Source of the DNA: CAZHEV01 sp964531335 [NCBI: uncultured bacterium] | GTDB lineage: Bacteria; Eisenbacteria; RBG-16-71-46; CAZHEV01 | Assembly (NCBI GenBank): GCA_964531335.1 | Contig: CAZHEV010000006.1 | Span: forward strand, 124,001-188,000 | Direction: 5' to 3' | DNA length: 64,000 nt | In this document: one piece after another, positions 36,637 to 43,452 of the stretch | How positions within the stretch are numbered: position 1 is the first letter of the stretch | Layout of the letters: every line of letters starts with the position of its first letter | Made by a program: the position numbers and the translations under genes | The notes under the pieces: model-generated | The model's database searches: none | The model's input: the letters and a program-made list of their open reading frames with translations, nothing else | What the model was told of the DNA's origin: nothing

Positions 36637-38235
36637 ATGAGCAAGTCGAAAAGCGTGAAGGATATTTCCAGGGTTGATTCGCCGGCGTCCACGGTGCGCC
36701 CCGAGGACCAGGTTCCGCTGCCCCCTCCCTTCGACAAGGAGGAGCCTCCATTCGCCCCACTGAGCGAGCAGGCGCGCGAGAAGTACGAGTGCGATCTGGA
36801 CGACACCATCGCCTGCAGCATACCGAAGCCCCAGTCGAAGCAGGAGGAGGAGGAGCTGGTCAACAAGTTCCTATCGGGGATGAGGAAGCTCTTCAAGAAG
36901 GAGGACAACTGGACTTTCCTTCAGCCGCTGCTCCTCACCATGGAGCACTGCGCAAGGTGCCAGACCTGCGCCGAGGCCTGCCATATATACGAAGAGAGCG
37001 GCAACAACCCCATATACAGGCCGGCGTATCGCTCCGAGGTGCTGAGGCGGATCTACTACAAGTACGTAAAGAACGGCTCGAAATGGGTGCACGGCGACAT
37101 AGATCTGAACTGGAAGACGGTCGCCAGGCTCATCGAGCTCTCCTTCCGCTGCAACCTCTGCCGCCGGTGCGGACAGACCTGCCCCATCGGGGCGGACAAC
37201 GGTCTCGTGGCCCACGAGATCCGCAAGCTCGCCAGCCAGGAGATGGGCATCACCGCCAAGGAGCTTCACAAGGACGGCTCGGTGCTCCAGCAGACGGTCG
37301 GATCCTCCACCGGCATGAACGCCCTCGTCGTGAAGGACAACATGGAGTTCATAGAGGAGGACATGAGCGACATCACCGGCATCGACGTGAAGGTGCCGTG
37401 GGACAAGAAGGGCGCCGACATACTGCTTATACACAACGCCGGCGAGATCATGTCATGGCCGGAGAACGTGGGCGCCTTCGCCATACTCTTCAACGCGGCG
37501 GGCCTTGACTGGACCCTGTCCAGCGACGTGGCGGCCTACGACGGGATAAACTACGGCGTCTGGTACGACGACGTCCAGTTCGCGCGGACCGCGATAAAGC
37601 ACGCGAAGGCCGCCGCGAACCTCGGGGTGAAGAAGATCGTGCTGGGCGAGTGCGGCCACGCGCACAAGGCGCTGACGGTCATAGCCGACCGGGTCCTGAC
37701 GGGCGAGCTGAACATACCCAGGGAGAGCAGCATGCCGATCCTTCTGGACATAGTCAGGTCGGGCAGGGTCAAGTTCGACAAGAGCAGGAACGACTTCCCG
37801 GTCACCCTTCACGATCCCTGCAACCTCACGCGCCTCATGGGCGTGATCGCGCCCCAGCGCGAGATCATCAAGGAGATCGTCCCGGAGAGCCGGTTCCGCG
37901 AGATGACCCCCCACGGCTGCAACAACTACTGCTGCGGCGGGGGCTCCGGGTTCGCGATCATGTCGGGACACAACTTCGGCGAATGGCGCCATCACGTCTC
38001 GGGCCGGCGCAAGTTCCGCCAGATCCTGGAGGCGTTCAAGGACGAGCCGATGGACCGCGATCACCCGAAGTACGTCTGCGCGCCTTGCAGCAACTGCAAG
38101 GGCCAGATCCGCGACATCATCACCTACTACGACGCCTGGGAGAAGGCCGGCATTTACTACGGTGGGCTCGTCGAGCTGATGGTCAACGCGATGGTAGACT
38201 CCAAGCCGAACTTCATCGATTGGGAGTGGCACTAA
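36637..38235 (+). CDS. dsrK: DsrK-like iron-sulfur subunit (stand-alone DsrMK)
   Basis: This 532-residue HdrD-like protein has two [4Fe-4S] motifs (CARCQTCAEACH near 111 and CNLCRRCGQTCP near 184). C-terminal CCG domains show HDPCN, CNNYCCGGGSGF and CAPCSNC, the set that binds the noncubane cluster of heterodisulfide reductases. It is predicted to sit on the cytoplasmic face with DsrM and to act on a thiol/disulfide partner such as DsrC. The start at 36637 is the first family-like Met behind GAGGAG. The N-terminal ~80 residues are polar and proline-rich. A receiver gene follows 19 bases later. Confidence 0.9.
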   Translation: MSKSKSVKDISRVDSPASTVRPEDQVPLPPPFDKEEPPFAPLSEQAREKYECDLDDTIACSIPKPQSKQEEEELVNKFLSGMRKLFKKEDNWTFLQPLLLTMEHCARCQTCAEACHIYEESGNNPIYRPAYRSEVLRRIYYKYVKNGSKWVHGDIDLNWKTVARLIELSFRCNLCRRCGQTCPIGADNGLVAHEIRKLASQEMGITAKELHKDGSVLQQTVGSSTGMNALVVKDNMEFIEEDMSDITGIDVKVPWDKKGADILLIHNAGEIMSWPENVGAFAILFNAAGLDWTLSSDVAAYDGINYGVWYDDVQFARTAIKHAKAAANLGVKKIVLGECGHAHKALTVIADRVLTGELNIPRESSMPILLDIVRSGRVKFDKSRNDFPVTLHDPCNLTRLMGVIAPQREIIKEIVPESRFREMTPHGCNNYCCGGGSGFAIMSGHNFGEWRHHVSGRRKFRQILEAFKDEPMDRDHPKYVCAPCSNCKGQIRDIITYYDAWEKAGIYYGGLVELMVNAMVDSKPNFIDWEWH

Positions 38236-38254
38236 ACAGGACGGAGATCCCCCG

Positions 38255-38641
38255 ATGGCTGACAAGAAGCGCGTACTGGTAATCGACGACGACCCGGATG
38301 TCGTCACTTTCCTGACGACCTTGCTGCGGGACAACGGATACGAGACGGACTCCGCTCAAGACGGCGCCGAAGGGCTGGATAAGATCCGCGCGAAAGTGCC
38401 CGATCTGATCCTCCTCGACATAACCATGCCGGAGAAGTCAGGGGTCAGGCTCTATCGGGACATCAAGGAGGAGGACCGGACCAAGTCCGTCCCCGTGGTC
38501 ATAGTCACGGGCGTCATGCAGGAGTTCAAGCAGTTCATCCACACCAGGCGACAGGTGCCGCCCCCCGAAGGCTACATACAAAAGCCCGTGGATAAGAAAG
38601 AATTGCTGGATACGATCGAGAAGCTCCTGGCCGGCAGGTAG
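38255..38641 (+). CDS. Stand-alone response-regulator receiver
   Basis: This 128-residue CheY-like receiver has LVIDDDPDVVTFL, phospho-acceptor Asp in LILLDITMP, and the conserved Lys in GYIQKPVDKKELL. There is no output domain. A loop insertion (EFKQFIHTRRQVPPPEG) before the Lys strand is shared with the receiver at 42512, so these are paralogues that once faced each other. It is the last gene of the dsrMK operon. The kinase may be the PAS protein at 43453. Confidence 0.9.
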   Translation: MADKKRVLVIDDDPDVVTFLTTLLRDNGYETDSAQDGAEGLDKIRAKVPDLILLDITMPEKSGVRLYRDIKEEDRTKSVPVVIVTGVMQEFKQFIHTRRQVPPPEGYIQKPVDKKELLDTIEKLLAGR

Positions 38642-38705
38642 AGCTCACGCGCCGGGACTGCCCCGCCGGGCGGCCCCGGCTTTCTCGCCCGCGCGACCGC
38701 CGCCC

Positions 38706-38740
38706 GAGCCGCCAAGACCGGCGGGCGGCCCCAATCGGCC
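38706..38740 (+). repeat. Left 35-bp direct repeat of the island
   Basis: Exact 35-base match to 42467-42501; it begins GAGCCGCCAAGACC and ends CCAATCGGCC. It overlaps the left arm and loop of a terminator-like hairpin. Confidence 0.85.
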
Positions 38741-38757
38741 CGCCCGCCCTTTGTTTC
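38720..38757 (+). terminator. Rho-independent terminator after dsrMK-receiver
   Basis: A GC-rich stem (GGCGGGCGGCC with GGCCCGCCCGCC, one unpaired base) around a CCAATC-like loop is followed by CTTTGTTT. It closes the dsrM-dsrK-receiver operon. Confidence 0.65.
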
Positions 38758-38918
38758 CCCAGGGCATCTATCTACGCAATGTTCGACGTTCATCTAGGTC
38801 TAGTAGCAATACTTCTCCTAGTAGGCACCGCTTGTCCGCATCGCCCTTGTTTGCGTTTTGGGAGGCGTAGTCCGACCGATGCTCGCAGATAGCTCCTGAG
38901 CCCCAATCGAGAAGTCCC

Positions 38919-38946
38919 TTGTCACCGCATGCGTGAAGTGTATACT
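38919..38946 (+). promoter_or_regulatory. Candidate promoter of the DprA-like/PRTase pair
   Basis: TTGTCA and TATACT with a 16-base spacer lie 28 bases upstream of the DprA-like start. Each hexamer differs from the sigma-70 consensus at one position. A weak GGGGG site precedes the ATG. Confidence 0.6.
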
Positions 38947-38973
38947 GAAGAACTGATTCGGGGGTAACGAGCG

Positions 38974-39669
38974 ATGGAAGCCAATTTCCGGAATTATAGC
39001 TCCGAGGAACTGCTGGGACCTCTAAACGAGGTGGAGCAGAAGAACGCGCCGAGCTCGCTCTTCGTCTGTGGAGATCTCGGCCTTCTCAAGAACGGTCCGC
39101 GAGTCTCAGTAGTGGGATCAAGGAGGGTCTCTGACTACGGGCGACGGCTCGCAGGCATTTTGGCCGAGAACCTTGTCAGCCATGAAGCAGTAGTTGTAAG
39201 CGGTTTGGCCCAGGGCGTCGATACAGAGGCACACGTGGCTGCGCTCAAAGCCGGCGGCCGCACGATCGCGGTCCTCGGAACGCCTCTATCGGAATCCTTC
39301 CCCAAAGAGAACCGCGCCCTTCAAGAGAGGATCATGCGAGAGCACCTTGCTGTCTCGCAGTTCCCCCCCGGCAGCGCAACCGGTCGAGGGAACTTCCCGA
39401 TGAGAAACCGAACGATGGCCCTAATCTCGGATGCGACCGTGATAGTAGAGGCCGGCGAGTCAAGCGGGACGATTCACCAGGGCTGGGAGGCCCTTCGTCT
39501 CGGGCGGCCGCTTTTCATCTGCGAGCCTCTCGTGAGCGAAGCACGCTTTGGTTGGGTCCATGAGATGATAGAGTACGGGGCGGAGGCGCTTTCGGTGGAC
39601 ACGATCGATTTCTTACTCGAGTTTCTACCTGAGAGATCCGATGACGAAGACGCCGGAGTTGCTCTCTAG
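38974..39669 (+). CDS. DprA/SMF-like SLOG-domain protein
   Basis: This 231-residue protein consists of one DprA/SMF Rossmann domain (SLOG superfamily). Motifs are VVGSRRVSDYG, VVSGLAQGVDTEAH, RTIAVLGTPL and IVEAGESSGT. It lacks the N-terminal SAM and C-terminal winged-helix domains of transformation DprA. In SLOG proteins this fold binds nucleotide-derived ligands or single-stranded DNA. It overlaps the following phosphoribosyltransferase gene by 29 bases, so the two are a coupled pair. A nucleotide-signal or immunity role is inferred from the island context. Confidence 0.83.
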   Translation: MEANFRNYSSEELLGPLNEVEQKNAPSSLFVCGDLGLLKNGPRVSVVGSRRVSDYGRRLAGILAENLVSHEAVVVSGLAQGVDTEAHVAALKAGGRTIAVLGTPLSESFPKENRALQERIMREHLAVSQFPPGSATGRGNFPMRNRTMALISDATVIVEAGESSGTIHQGWEALRLGRPLFICEPLVSEARFGWVHEMIEYGAEALSVDTIDFLLEFLPERSDDEDAGVAL

Positions 39670-40285
39670 AATAGATTATGCTGCCTTCCTGACCTACTCA
39701 CCGCGCGGCACTTCGCAAGTATCCAGAAAATCCAGGACAATAACTTATAGAATCAAGCAGGACCATCCTCCCACCATTCCATATATAGTCAGTAGACTCA
39801 AAGAGGAGCTCGAGCCGAGAGGCCTCGAGGACTTCCTTGGCGCGAAGATCTCGTTGATTCCAGCTCCCAGAAGCGCGCCCCTCATGGAGGGCGCCCTCTG
39901 GCCGGCGAGTCGAATCTGCGAGGAGCTAGTAAGCGCAGGGCTTGGGAAAGAAGTAATTCGTTGTGTCAGGCGGACAGCTCGCGTCCGGAAGTCTGCCAGT
40001 GCAGATCCTGGAGAACGCCCGGACGTTCATCAGCACCTAGCTACGATGCGCGCCGATCCTTCGCTCGCGGCGTCTCGCGCGGTTACCGTGGTGGACGACG
40101 TCATCACGAAGGGAGCGACGCTTCTGGCGGTTGCTTCTCACGTTAAAGCGATCTTCCCCGAAGCGAAAGTCCGCGGATTTGGATTGGTTCGCACCATGGG
40201 CCTCCAACCCGAGGTCGAGGAGATCCTCGATCCATGCCGCGGAACGATCACCTACCGAGACTATGATGTCTACCGGGAACCGTAA
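39641..40285 (+). CDS. ComF-like phosphoribosyltransferase paired with the DprA-like protein
   Basis: This 214-residue protein has the PRPP-binding signature AVTVVDDVITKGATLL near residue 150 and an upstream ISLIPAPRSAPLMEG segment similar to ComF-type proteins. It has no zinc-binding N-terminal Cys cluster. An early Met inside the DprA-like gene is the listed start, and a later start is possible. DprA and ComF are both linked to DNA uptake, but here they form an isolated two-gene unit without other competence genes. The product could make or degrade a nucleotide sensed by the SLOG partner. Confidence 0.75.
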   Translation: MTKTPELLSRIDYAAFLTYSPRGTSQVSRKSRTITYRIKQDHPPTIPYIVSRLKEELEPRGLEDFLGAKISLIPAPRSAPLMEGALWPASRICEELVSAGLGKEVIRCVRRTARVRKSASADPGERPDVHQHLATMRADPSLAASRAVTVVDDVITKGATLLAVASHVKAIFPEAKVRGFGLVRTMGLQPEVEEILDPCRGTITYRDYDVYREP

Positions 40286-40336
40286 GCCCACTTGACAAAA
40301 GAGACGTTCGGTGCGTTGTGCTGGGGGTAGGAACTG

Positions 40337-42055
40337 TCATGCAGGAGACGAGTTCGAGGACTTCTCAGCATCCAGTACACACCGTTGGCGCCGAAGGTTA
40401 CGGTCGGCGGTTTTGATTACCTCGAGTAGCTCTGGGCTGCGTGATTGCTCGTCCCGCCACGAGGCGAGTGCCAGCTCCAGCACGACTTCGGCAAGGCTGC
40501 CGGAGATCTCCCCTAGCGCCACTGCCGCCGAGCTGCGGACGCCCTCGTCGCCTTCCTTCAGCGCGGATAGAAGTGGCTCGACCGCCCGCTCGGAACCAAT
40601 CTCACCGAGCGCCTCTGCCGCCGACCAGCGGACCTCCGCCTCGGCGTCTTTCAGCGCGGATAGCAGTGGCTCGACCGCTCGCTCGGACCCGATCTCACCC
40701 AGCGCCTCCGCTGCCGAACTGCGGAGCTGAGCATCCTCGTTCAGGAGAGCAGCTAGCAGTCGCGTCTCCGCCGGCCCCTCACCCCAAGTAATCAACAAAG
40801 AGAAGGCCTCGTCCCGATTGGAAGAGAAGAGAGACTCTATTTCCTCGAGCAACCACTCTGATGCCCGGGGAGCCGGGGCTCTTGCTTCGTGCAGGCAGAG
40901 CGCGGCCAGGCGCAGATGCTCCTTGTAAAGTATCAGTGGAGGATCCCCATGCGGCTCGAGGATGGCACGAAGGAGCGTCTCCAACTCTGCGGTGTCCAAC
41001 GTCCCCGCGAGGAACTTGACGGGCTCCTCCCAGTTGGGGTGAATGAGATACGGGCGAAGGGCATCTATGCCTCCCGGCGCTCGTAGCATCTTTACCATAG
41101 TCTCAGCCGCCAAGAACTCCTGGAACGACCGATGGCGAAACACGATGTCGTCGCCGGTCTCGATGTATGACAGTATAAACTGGAGTCTCTCGAGATCGTT
41201 CAGTTTCGACTCGGTGAGGATCTCCTTTGCCGCGTCACGCGGCACCTGCCCGAGATGATTGCGTCTCAGGCTCTCGAAGGATAGTACTCGCAGATCCTGA
41301 ATGGCGTCCTCAGGCCGGCGCTTTCCGAGAATGGCTCTGTCCTGCTCGCGCTCCGGGAGGTCCCGGAAGAGCTCCCGGTACAAGTCCGCCCTGGAGCGGA
41401 CCTGGACGAGTGCGTCCGGGGTGCGCTTCAGCAATCGACGGGTAAGATGCGCGAGGATCGGAATCGCAAGGAAGTCCTCCGAGAAGGTCCTGAGCGCTGC
41501 CTGGTCATATTCACCGAAGAACTGCTCTATTCTCGCCCGGTCGAACTCGACCAAGCGAAGCGTCGTGTAGCCGGCGAGCGCGCTGCGGGCGGTCGCCCAG
41601 GCGGAAGGGCGAGACGAGATCAGTACCCTGCAATGGCGAAGAGTCATACTCCCAAGGCAACCCAACAGGGGCTGGGAGTCGGCAATCTGGTCGAGAGCGT
41701 CGAAGATCAGGAAGAGGTCGCCGGGCGCCAAGTCCAGCGCCAAGCGGTCGATCTGAGCGCGGCGAACTCGGAGCGCGTCGTCGCCGGCGCAGGCGGATGC
41801 CAGCCGTTCGGCGAGAACTGAGCGGAGCGTTCCTTCCGTCACTTTGGAGCCTTGGCCAGACGTGAATAGGAACGGAACCGGATCTCCTTCCTTCCATTCT
41901 CGGCAAGCTCGGACGAAGACCTCGTACAGCAGAGTGGATTTTCCGAGTCCGGAATCGGCGATCAGCGCTATCTTGCTGTCTGATCGATGCCCCACGATGT
42001 CATCGACCGTGTAGTGTTCGGCAATCGTCTCCTTGAGCGTCGGGCCGGACGGCAC
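40337..42055 (-). CDS. NACHT-type STAND NTPase with C-terminal HEAT repeats (interrupted gene, main part)
   Basis: The 572 codons from GTG 42055 encode a NACHT-like P-loop NTPase: Walker A ADSGLGKSTLL (~33-43), Walker B FLIFDALDQI, sensor RVLISSRPSAWA, then a helical region (~220-400). HEAT repeats at ~450-545 include two near-identical 31-residue units (AEALGEIGSERAVEPLLSAL). Bacterial NACHT proteins are NLR-like antiphage sensors. The GTG lies two codons after an in-frame TAG that ends the 120-residue frame upstream, with no ribosome binding site. The natural protein was therefore probably about 695 residues and the gene is now interrupted. Confidence 0.8.
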   Translation of the reverse strand: MPSGPTLKETIAEHYTVDDIVGHRSDSKIALIADSGLGKSTLLYEVFVRACREWKEGDPVPFLFTSGQGSKVTEGTLRSVLAERLASACAGDDALRVRRAQIDRLALDLAPGDLFLIFDALDQIADSQPLLGCLGSMTLRHCRVLISSRPSAWATARSALAGYTTLRLVEFDRARIEQFFGEYDQAALRTFSEDFLAIPILAHLTRRLLKRTPDALVQVRSRADLYRELFRDLPEREQDRAILGKRRPEDAIQDLRVLSFESLRRNHLGQVPRDAAKEILTESKLNDLERLQFILSYIETGDDIVFRHRSFQEFLAAETMVKMLRAPGGIDALRPYLIHPNWEEPVKFLAGTLDTAELETLLRAILEPHGDPPLILYKEHLRLAALCLHEARAPAPRASEWLLEEIESLFSSNRDEAFSLLITWGEGPAETRLLAALLNEDAQLRSSAAEALGEIGSERAVEPLLSALKDAEAEVRWSAAEALGEIGSERAVEPLLSALKEGDEGVRSSAAVALGEISGSLAEVVLELALASWRDEQSRSPELLEVIKTADRNLRRQRCVLDAEKSSNSSPA

Positions 42056-42061
42056 TATTGC

Positions 42062-42424
42062 CTAGTCAGGGACGCGCCGGAAGTCGGCCTCTCTCCAAGG
42101 AGCTTTAACGGGCTTCTCCACGTCGGGCTCTATGTAGCCTCCGCCCTCCATGAGGTTCGATTGAAGGCGCTTGATCTGATCCGCGGCGGCATCTAGGTAG
42201 GTGAGGATAATCAAACGGGCCTTGGGGCGCGATACATGATCATCGAGACTTCTGAGAATCTTGCCCGCCAGGCGCGGATAGAAGTCCGGGAACTGCCATA
42301 GGACTTCATCCGATAGTAGGTCGATCAGGAATGATACGCCCTCGCGCTGCCTGGCCTTGATCTCTTCGCTGAGGCCGGCCTGGTCCCTCCAGATGCGGTC
42401 GAAGGCGCCGAGCAGCCTGTCCAT
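42062..42424 (-). CDS. N-terminal part of the interrupted NACHT gene
   Basis: These 120 residues (LLGAFDRIWRDQAGLSEEIK to READFRRVPD) are in the same frame as the NACHT part and separated from it by one TAG and two codons. The C-terminal YIEPDVEKPVKAPW segment resembles the stretch that precedes NACHT domains. The frame stays open upstream of ATG 42424 (RLWRALLDPAFDREPD reads well) until it reaches the direct repeat, so the true 5' end may have been cut at the island border. If translated alone, it would be a small helical protein without its NTPase. Confidence 0.65.
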   Translation of the reverse strand: MDRLLGAFDRIWRDQAGLSEEIKARQREGVSFLIDLLSDEVLWQFPDFYPRLAGKILRSLDDHVSRPKARLIILTYLDAAADQIKRLQSNLMEGGGYIEPDVEKPVKAPWREADFRRVPD

Positions 42425-42466
42425 GTCTGGCTCTCGATCGAACGCGGGATCGAGCAGCGCGCGCCA

Positions 42467-42501
42467 GAGCCGCCAAGACCGGCGGGCGGCCCCAATCGGC
42501 C
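42467..42501 (+). repeat. Right 35-bp direct repeat of the island
   Basis: Exact match to 38706-38740. Here the right flank differs, so the repeat forms a GGCGGCC/GGCCGCC hairpin (42485-42504) just past the stop of the receiver gene. Confidence 0.85.
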
Positions 42502-42504
42502 GCC
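42485..42504 (-). terminator. Hairpin after the receiver-kinase operon
   Basis: A perfect 7-bp stem with a 6-base loop lies 7 bases after the last stop of the leftward regulatory operon. No T-run follows, so termination is inferred from position. Confidence 0.4.
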
Positions 42505-42511
42505 TCGGAGC

Positions 42512-42898
42512 CTAGATGTTCTCCTTCACGAGCTCGAGCAGCTCGTCGCGGTCCACGGGCTTGGCGACGAAGCCCTCGGGCTGGGGCACGCTCTTCCTCG
42601 CCTTTATGAACTTGAGGAAGCCTTGCGGGTCGTAGGCGTACCCGGTGAGGGCGGTGACTATTATTACGGGGATCTTCTTCAGCTCTTCGTCCTCTTTTAC
42701 CTGCCGGTAGAATTTGACGCCGGATTCCCTGGGCATGATTATGTCCAGGGTGATCAGATCCGGCTTCTCCTTCTTCACCACCTCCATCGCCTCGGCCCCG
42801 TCCTTGGCGGTCAACGTCTCGTAGCCGTTGTCCGCGAAGAGGGTGGTGAGATACGATAGAGTATCCTCCTCGTCGTCTATTACGAGTATTCTCTTCAC
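42512..42898 (-). CDS. Stand-alone response-regulator receiver
   Basis: This 128-residue receiver has LVIDDEEDTLSYLTTLF, phospho-acceptor Asp in LITLDIIMP and Lys in GFVAKPVDRDELL. It has the same loop insertion (KFIKARKSVPQPEG) as the receiver at 38255. It is the last gene of a four-gene operon and overlaps the gene before it by 4 bases. There is no output domain, so it would act by protein contact or phosphate transfer. Confidence 0.9.
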   Translation of the reverse strand: MKRILVIDDEEDTLSYLTTLFADNGYETLTAKDGAEAMEVVKKEKPDLITLDIIMPRESGVKFYRQVKEDEELKKIPVIIVTALTGYAYDPQGFLKFIKARKSVPQPEGFVAKPVDRDELLELVKENI

Positions 42899-43437
42899 TT
42901 CTTCCCTCCTCCGGACTGTTTCTCCAACAGCTTCATGATGTCCTTCAACGTCTCCTTGTCCGCCGACTTCATCTTCTCCCTGAGCCGGACTTCGAGAGCG
43001 TTCTTCTCTCCCGTCTCCTCGCCCGGCAGCTCCTCAAGCCCCACGGCGGTGCGGACGGTGTTTATGTAGGACTCCGGATGGATGGGCTTCTCCACCACGT
43101 ACATGACCGCGTCCTCGGACCCGGCGGCCTTTATCTTCTCCAGGTCACCTTTGCCGAACTCGTCCTTGGCGTGGGCGGTGACCACAATCACGGGGATGCC
43201 CGCCCTGTCCTTGTTCTTCTGAATGTACTTGTAGAACTTCAGGCCCGACATCTTCGGCATGACCAAGTCCAGCGATATCGCGTCGGGCGGGCTGTGGGTC
43301 ATCCTGTCGAGCGCCTCCTTGCCGTTGGCGGCGAGAGCAACGTCGAAGCCCGCGTCCTCCAGGACCGTTTGCAGGAAGAGCCTGACATCCGGCTCGTCAT
43401 CCACGACCAGGACGGTCTTACCTAACTTTTCAGCCAT
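42895..43437 (-). CDS. Response-regulator receiver with helical C-terminal extension
   Basis: This 180-residue protein has a receiver domain (~1-130; VVDDEPDVRLFLQ, Asp in ISLDLVMP, Lys in VVEKPIHPESY). A ~45-residue charged helical tail follows (LREKMKSADKETLKDIMKLL) that is not a DNA-binding domain. The tail could bind the neighbouring kinase or a respiratory subunit. Its start is 15 bases after the kinase stop. Confidence 0.88.
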   Translation of the reverse strand: MAEKLGKTVLVVDDEPDVRLFLQTVLEDAGFDVALAANGKEALDRMTHSPPDAISLDLVMPKMSGLKFYKYIQKNKDRAGIPVIVVTAHAKDEFGKGDLEKIKAAGSEDAVMYVVEKPIHPESYINTVRTAVGLEELPGEETGEKNALEVRLREKMKSADKETLKDIMKLLEKQSGGGKK

Positions 43438-43452
43438 GAAGCCCTCCTCCTG

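Larger units (their letters stand above)
38642..38973. other. Intergenic left edge of the inserted island
   Basis: It contains the operon terminator hairpin, the left 35-bp direct repeat (38706-38740) and then visibly A/T-richer sequence leading to a promoter for the DprA-like gene. No gene is seen. Confidence 0.6.
38741..42501. mobile_element. Direct-repeat-bounded insertion with DprA-like, PRTase and NACHT genes
   Basis: This segment carries one copy of a 35-bp repeat and is preceded by the other. Removing one repeat plus the segment would bring the two paralogous receiver genes (38255 and 42512) tail to tail around a single terminator. No integrase, transposase or terminal inverted repeats were found, so the mechanism of insertion is unknown. 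Cargo is defence-like. Confidence 0.6.

Noticed and set aside
38974-39669. Calling the DprA-like gene the competence protein DprA
   Set aside because: It lacks the usual extra domains, sits in an island, and no comEA/comEC genes are nearby.
42053-42064. Programmed UAG read-through or amino acid insertion at the NACHT amber codon
   Set aside because: No downstream stimulatory structure was recognised; a nonsense mutation is simpler.
38706-42501. Reading the island as an insertion sequence with target-site duplication
   Set aside because: 35 bp is long for a target-site duplication and no transposase or terminal inverted repeats were found.
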